In this document: positions 49,202 to 51,664 of the stretch, in pieces
How positions within the stretch are numbered: position 1 is the first letter of the stretch
Layout: every line of letters starts with the position of its first letter
Source: Bacillota bacterium
GTDB lineage: Bacteria > Bacillota > Clostridia > Acetivibrionales > DSM-1351
NCBI GenBank assembly: GCA_023409265.1
Contig: JAEYHZ010000041.1
Span: 1-51,664 of the forward strand
Length of the DNA: 51,664 nt
Direction: 5' to 3'
Position numbers and translations under genes: made by a program
The notes under the pieces: generated by a model
The model's database searches: none
What the model was told of the DNA's origin: nothing
The model's input: only the letters and a program-made list of their open reading frames with translations

Positions 49202-50437
49202 ATGTTATGCCAATTTACTGTAAGAAATTATAAGAGTATTAAAGACTATTTAACACTTGATATGCAAGCTACATCTATATCTGAGCATGGCGACAAGATA
49301 ATAGTTAACAAGGATGATACTAAACTTCTACCATTAGCGGTGATATATGGTCCAAATGGTAGTGGAAAATCAAACGTTATTAGTGCCATAAACCACTTAA
49401 TAACCAAGATAATGCTACCTATTTGTACTACCTGTGACCAAAGTAAGTGCCTTAATAAATTATTTATGAAAAAGACTCCAACGGTCCCTTTTAAATTTGA
49501 TTTAGAATCACTAAATTCACCAACAGAATTTGAAGTATTTTTTAGAACGGATTTGGCTGAATATAAATATAATTTAAGTATTAAAGATGAAGAAGTATTG
49601 TATGAAAGTCTATACAAAAAAAATATCGGCGGGGTCAGACCAAAAATGATATTCGTCCGTGATTCTAATTCAGTTCAAAAGTTTGAACTTTGTTCTAGTT
49701 TAAAAAAAATAAGCATTTCTGGAATAACTGAAACATTAACTCTACTTTCATATTTGGCGATTACAAACAAAAATAATCCCATAATTAAAGACGTTATTAG
49801 TTGGTTTGAAGGCAGTATTGAAATAGCGGACTTTGGTAATCCAAATGAAGAAATGAGTTTAAATATATCTAAATCACCTAAATTAAAAAGCTTGCTCCTT
49901 AAAATGTTCAAAGAAATGGATATAGATATTTGTGATTACAGATTTCAAGATAGAAATGAAGACTATGTAGATATATTTACAAAGCATAATATATCTGGAT
50001 ATGAATCTGAACTAAAATTGGATGAAGAATCTAACGGAACTATTAAATTGTTTGGAATCATGCCATATATTGTTCGAAGCTTAACTGATGGATCTATTTT
50101 TATAGCTGACGAATTAGATGCTAAACTTCATCCAAAATTATTAAGATATATTATAGAACTGTATAGAAATCCTGAAAGTAATTCAAAAGGAGCACAATTA
50201 ATATTTACTTCCCATGATTTGTCTACAATGAATAGTGAGTTGTTTAGAAGAGATGAGATATGGTTCGCTGCAAAAAACATTAATCAATCTTCCATGTTAT
50301 ATTCATTAGTCGAATTTAAAGATTCATATGGTAAATCAATACGTAAAGACGCAAAATTCGACAAACAATACCTAGAAGGTCGTTATGGTTCTGACCCTTA
50401 TCTTGTAAAAGTTATTAATTGGGAGGAATATAGATGA
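49202..50437 (+). CDS. abiLi: AbiLi-type AAA ATPase (defence)
   Basis: 411 residues. FTVRNYKSIKDYLTLDMQATSISEH is the typical N-terminus of RloA/AAA_21 SMC-like ATPases, with Walker A GPNGSGKS (50-57) and Walker B IFIADELDAKLHP (about 299-311), then TSHDLSTMNS with the switch His. With the RloB gene it forms an AbiL-type abortive-infection pair. Both act together against phages in Lactococcus; the mechanism here is inferred. ATGA overlap with the next gene shows coupling. It has its own regulated promoter and is element cargo. Confidence 0.85.
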   Translation: MLCQFTVRNYKSIKDYLTLDMQATSISEHGDKIIVNKDDTKLLPLAVIYGPNGSGKSNVISAINHLITKIMLPICTTCDQSKCLNKLFMKKTPTVPFKFDLESLNSPTEFEVFFRTDLAEYKYNLSIKDEEVLYESLYKKNIGGVRPKMIFVRDSNSVQKFELCSSLKKISISGITETLTLLSYLAITNKNNPIIKDVISWFEGSIEIADFGNPNEEMSLNISKSPKLKSLLLKMFKEMDIDICDYRFQDRNEDYVDIFTKHNISGYESELKLDEESNGTIKLFGIMPYIVRSLTDGSIFIADELDAKLHPKLLRYIIELYRNPESNSKGAQLIFTSHDLSTMNSELFRRDEIWFAAKNINQSSMLYSLVEFKDSYGKSIRKDAKFDKQYLEGRYGSDPYLVKVINWEEYR

Positions 50438-51132
50438 GTTCCCCAAGAAAAAAGCAAAGTTGGATAAAAGAAAGACAAGTAAAGAAATACGAAGAAATAA
50501 GTAGCAAGTATTTTATTTTTTGTGAGGGGGAACAAACTGAGCCGTTATACTTTAGTGGCTTTAAAGATCAAATAGAACAAAATGCTATTTATAAGAATTC
50601 TGTACTTGTAAAAGTAGAAGGTGTAGGGAAAGAAACAATTAGAGTATTAGAAGCTGCACAAGATTATGTTTCTAAGTTTAATATTAACAACGCCAACATA
50701 TGGTGCGTATATGATAAGGATAGTTTTCCTTCGGAAGATTTTAATAAAGTCTCTCAGTTAGTAAAGCAACTAAACAATAAACAAACGAGTGTCAAATACT
50801 TTGTCGCTTGGAGTAATCAATGTATAGAATACTGGTTTATTCTTCATTTTGATTATTATGATTCGGACAACGATCGAAAATATTATCGGCAATTTTTACA
50901 TAAAAAATTTAAAGAGCTTGGTTGGGATTATTACGAAAAGAATAATCAAGATTTATTTAATATACTAGTAAGTAAAGGGAATCCTAAGTTAGCTATAAAA
51001 TATGCAAAAAAAAGAATTAAAGAATGCGATGGTTTATCTGATGCTGAATCTGTTCCGGCTACCAATGTACATGAATTAGTAATGGAATTAGCAAAATTTT
51101 TACCAGAGGAAATGAAATGTAAAATACTATAA
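50434..51132 (+). CDS. abiLii: AbiLii / RloB-family protein (defence)
   Basis: 232 residues. FIFCEGEQTEPLYF (27-40) with acidic E31 and E36, IWCVYDKDSFP (about 93-103) and WSNQCIEYWFILHF (about 121-134) match RloB, a Toprim-like fold nuclease family. In AbiL/RloA-RloB systems it is probably the effector nuclease released by the ATPase. The ATG overlaps the ATPase stop by 4 bases. It ends about 215 bases before the right att site, the usual cargo position. Confidence 0.85.
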   Translation: MSSPRKKQSWIKERQVKKYEEISSKYFIFCEGEQTEPLYFSGFKDQIEQNAIYKNSVLVKVEGVGKETIRVLEAAQDYVSKFNINNANIWCVYDKDSFPSEDFNKVSQLVKQLNNKQTSVKYFVAWSNQCIEYWFILHFDYYDSDNDRKYYRQFLHKKFKELGWDYYEKNNQDLFNILVSKGNPKLAIKYAKKRIKECDGLSDAESVPATNVHELVMELAKFLPEEMKCKIL

Positions 51133-51184
51133 GTTTAAAATTTTAATCTTTTAAGTGTTTCTGAAGCACAGAGACTTCATCTTT

Positions 51185-51224
51185 TTCTAACAAATCTTCT
51201 AACACTTTTTGAATTTTTCTAACG
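51185..51224 (+). repeat. Right arm-type integrase sites of the element
   Basis: TTCTAACA at 51185 and 51197 and TTCTAACG at 51217 (steps 12 and 20), same orientation as the left cluster at 42879-42915 (steps 11 and 18). Confidence 0.7.
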
Positions 51225-51345
51225 ATACTGCCATAAGTGTTTGAAAACAAATACATGAATAAAAGCCTTAAATACGGCTTGAATAAAGGGTTTGAATAAT
51301 GAAAGATATAGTCAAATAATTTTAAATAATAAACCAAACGTAACT

Positions 51346-51405
51346 CTGGAAATCGTGTGAGGTTTAACCGCCTCCGAGAGTTCGAATCTCTCTCTCTCCG
51401 CCAAA
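51346..51405 (+). repeat. att site: 3' part of tRNA-Ser(GGA), copy 2
   Basis: 60 bases identical to 42765-42824, again from anticodon loop to CCA without the 5' half of the tRNA. Marks the right end of the integrative element. Confidence 0.85.
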
Positions 51406-51410
51406 ACAAG

Positions 51411-51443
51411 GGCTCTTAGGGTTTTATACTCCAAGAGCCTTTA
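51411..51443 (+). terminator. Terminator behind the second tRNA-Ser fragment
   Basis: GGCTCTT (51411-51417) pairs with AAGAGCC (51433-51439), followed by TTTAAT. Probably the original chromosomal terminator of the tRNA-Ser gene. Confidence 0.6.
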
Positions 51444-51607
51444 ATGCTGTTACTACTTCAAAGTTCTTTACCCTAATAAGCGTCCTATTTACCTTTAAAA
51501 TCTTTATTTTAATATCTATGCTATTCCAACTTAAAACGTAAGCGCTCCACAATAGAGTGCCTTATCCGTTATGAACATTCATGAGATAATTTCTACAATA
51601 TTGTTTT

Positions 51608-51641
51608 AAAGTTTTTCAACTTTTTCAACTTGAAAAACTTT
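51608..51641 (+). promoter_or_regulatory. 12-base inverted repeat before the next gene
   Basis: AAAGTTTTTCAA (51608-51619) is the exact inverse of TTGAAAAACTTT (51630-51641). It ends four bases before the AAGGAG of the gene at 51661, so it could be an operator or an RNA hairpin. Confidence 0.55.
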
Positions 51642-51660
51642 GGTAAGGAGTTGTCCAAAC

Positions 51661-51664
51661 ATGG
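51661..51664 (+). CDS. Start of the next gene (cut by window end)
   Basis: ATG at 51661 preceded by AAGGAG (51645-51650) at ten bases. Only the first codon lies in the window, so the product cannot be told. It lies outside the integrative element. Confidence 0.5.

Noticed and set aside
51143..51409. 88-residue minus-strand frame beginning MFWRRERDSNSRR
   Set aside because: It runs antisense over the tRNA-Ser fragment and arm sites; RERDSNS-type starts are a known artefact of tRNA antisense reading, and no ribosome site is present.
1..51664. CRISPR array
   Set aside because: No regularly spaced repeat series seen; the repeats found are iterons, arm sites, att copies and terminator flanks.

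Overview
The window (51,664 bases, AT-rich, strong AGGAGG-type ribosome sites, frequent TTG/GTG starts, a stalk-domain secreted protein and a discoidin/fibronectin-III secreted protein) looks like the chromosome of an anaerobic Firmicute of class Clostridia, probably a Clostridium/Ruminiclostridium relative. Almost all of it is accessory DNA: a PBSX-like contractile-tail prophage followed directly by a small integrative element. Both appear to use the 3' part of a tRNA-Ser(GGA) gene as attachment site. The species is inferred from style only; no housekeeping gene is present.

Left arm (1-6.2 kb): probable cargo at the prophage end beyond the lysis genes. It holds a gene-poor stretch with a possible small RNA and a decayed gene, a secreted stalk-domain protein, a triple zinc-knuckle protein, small membrane proteins, a four-helix membrane protein overlapping a SAM methyltransferase, and a two-gene unit (unknown protein plus XRE/ImmA-IrrE metallopeptidase) with its own palindromic promoter. 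The left attachment site and the intact tRNA-Ser gene are not in the window.

Prophage late genes (6.25-28.6 kb, minus strand, read right to left): small and large terminase, portal, MuF minor head protein with a C-terminal toxin-like domain and a candidate immunity gene, scaffold, capsid, head-tail connectors, sheath, tube, tail chaperone with a -1 frameshift, tape measure, the XkdP-XkdU baseplate series, fibre, XkdX, endolysin and holin. Single-gene inserts with their own terminators (morons) interrupt this series.

Prophage early genes (28.6-41.0 kb, minus strand): late activator, a DUF3578-DUF3883 type IV restriction-like protein, a radical SAM protein and a PAPS-reductase-like PP-loop protein whose ribosome sites lie in near-identical hairpins, an iteron-rich candidate replication origin, VapE helicase, CHC2 protein, ERCC4 nuclease, DUF669 protein, Sak4-like ATPase, Gp157, antirepressor and Cro. 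The lysogeny switch (divergent consensus promoters with TTCGA-N5-TCGAA operators) lies at 41.0-41.2 kb, followed by the CI-like repressor and the prophage integrase on the plus strand.

Integrative element (42,765-51,405): bounded by an identical 60-base direct repeat (tRNA-Ser 3' part), each end carrying three TTCTAAC-type integrase arm sites. Its backbone runs on the minus strand: three small genes, an FtsK/TcpA-type translocase, a hairpin that may be the origin, a Rep protein with the HUH-endonuclease plus SF3-helicase layout of CRESS-DNA virus Reps, a frameshifted excisionase gene and a tyrosine integrase. Cargo on the plus strand is an unknown 340-residue protein and an AbiL-type (AAA ATPase plus RloB) phage-defence pair. 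The right flank begins the next gene at 51,661.
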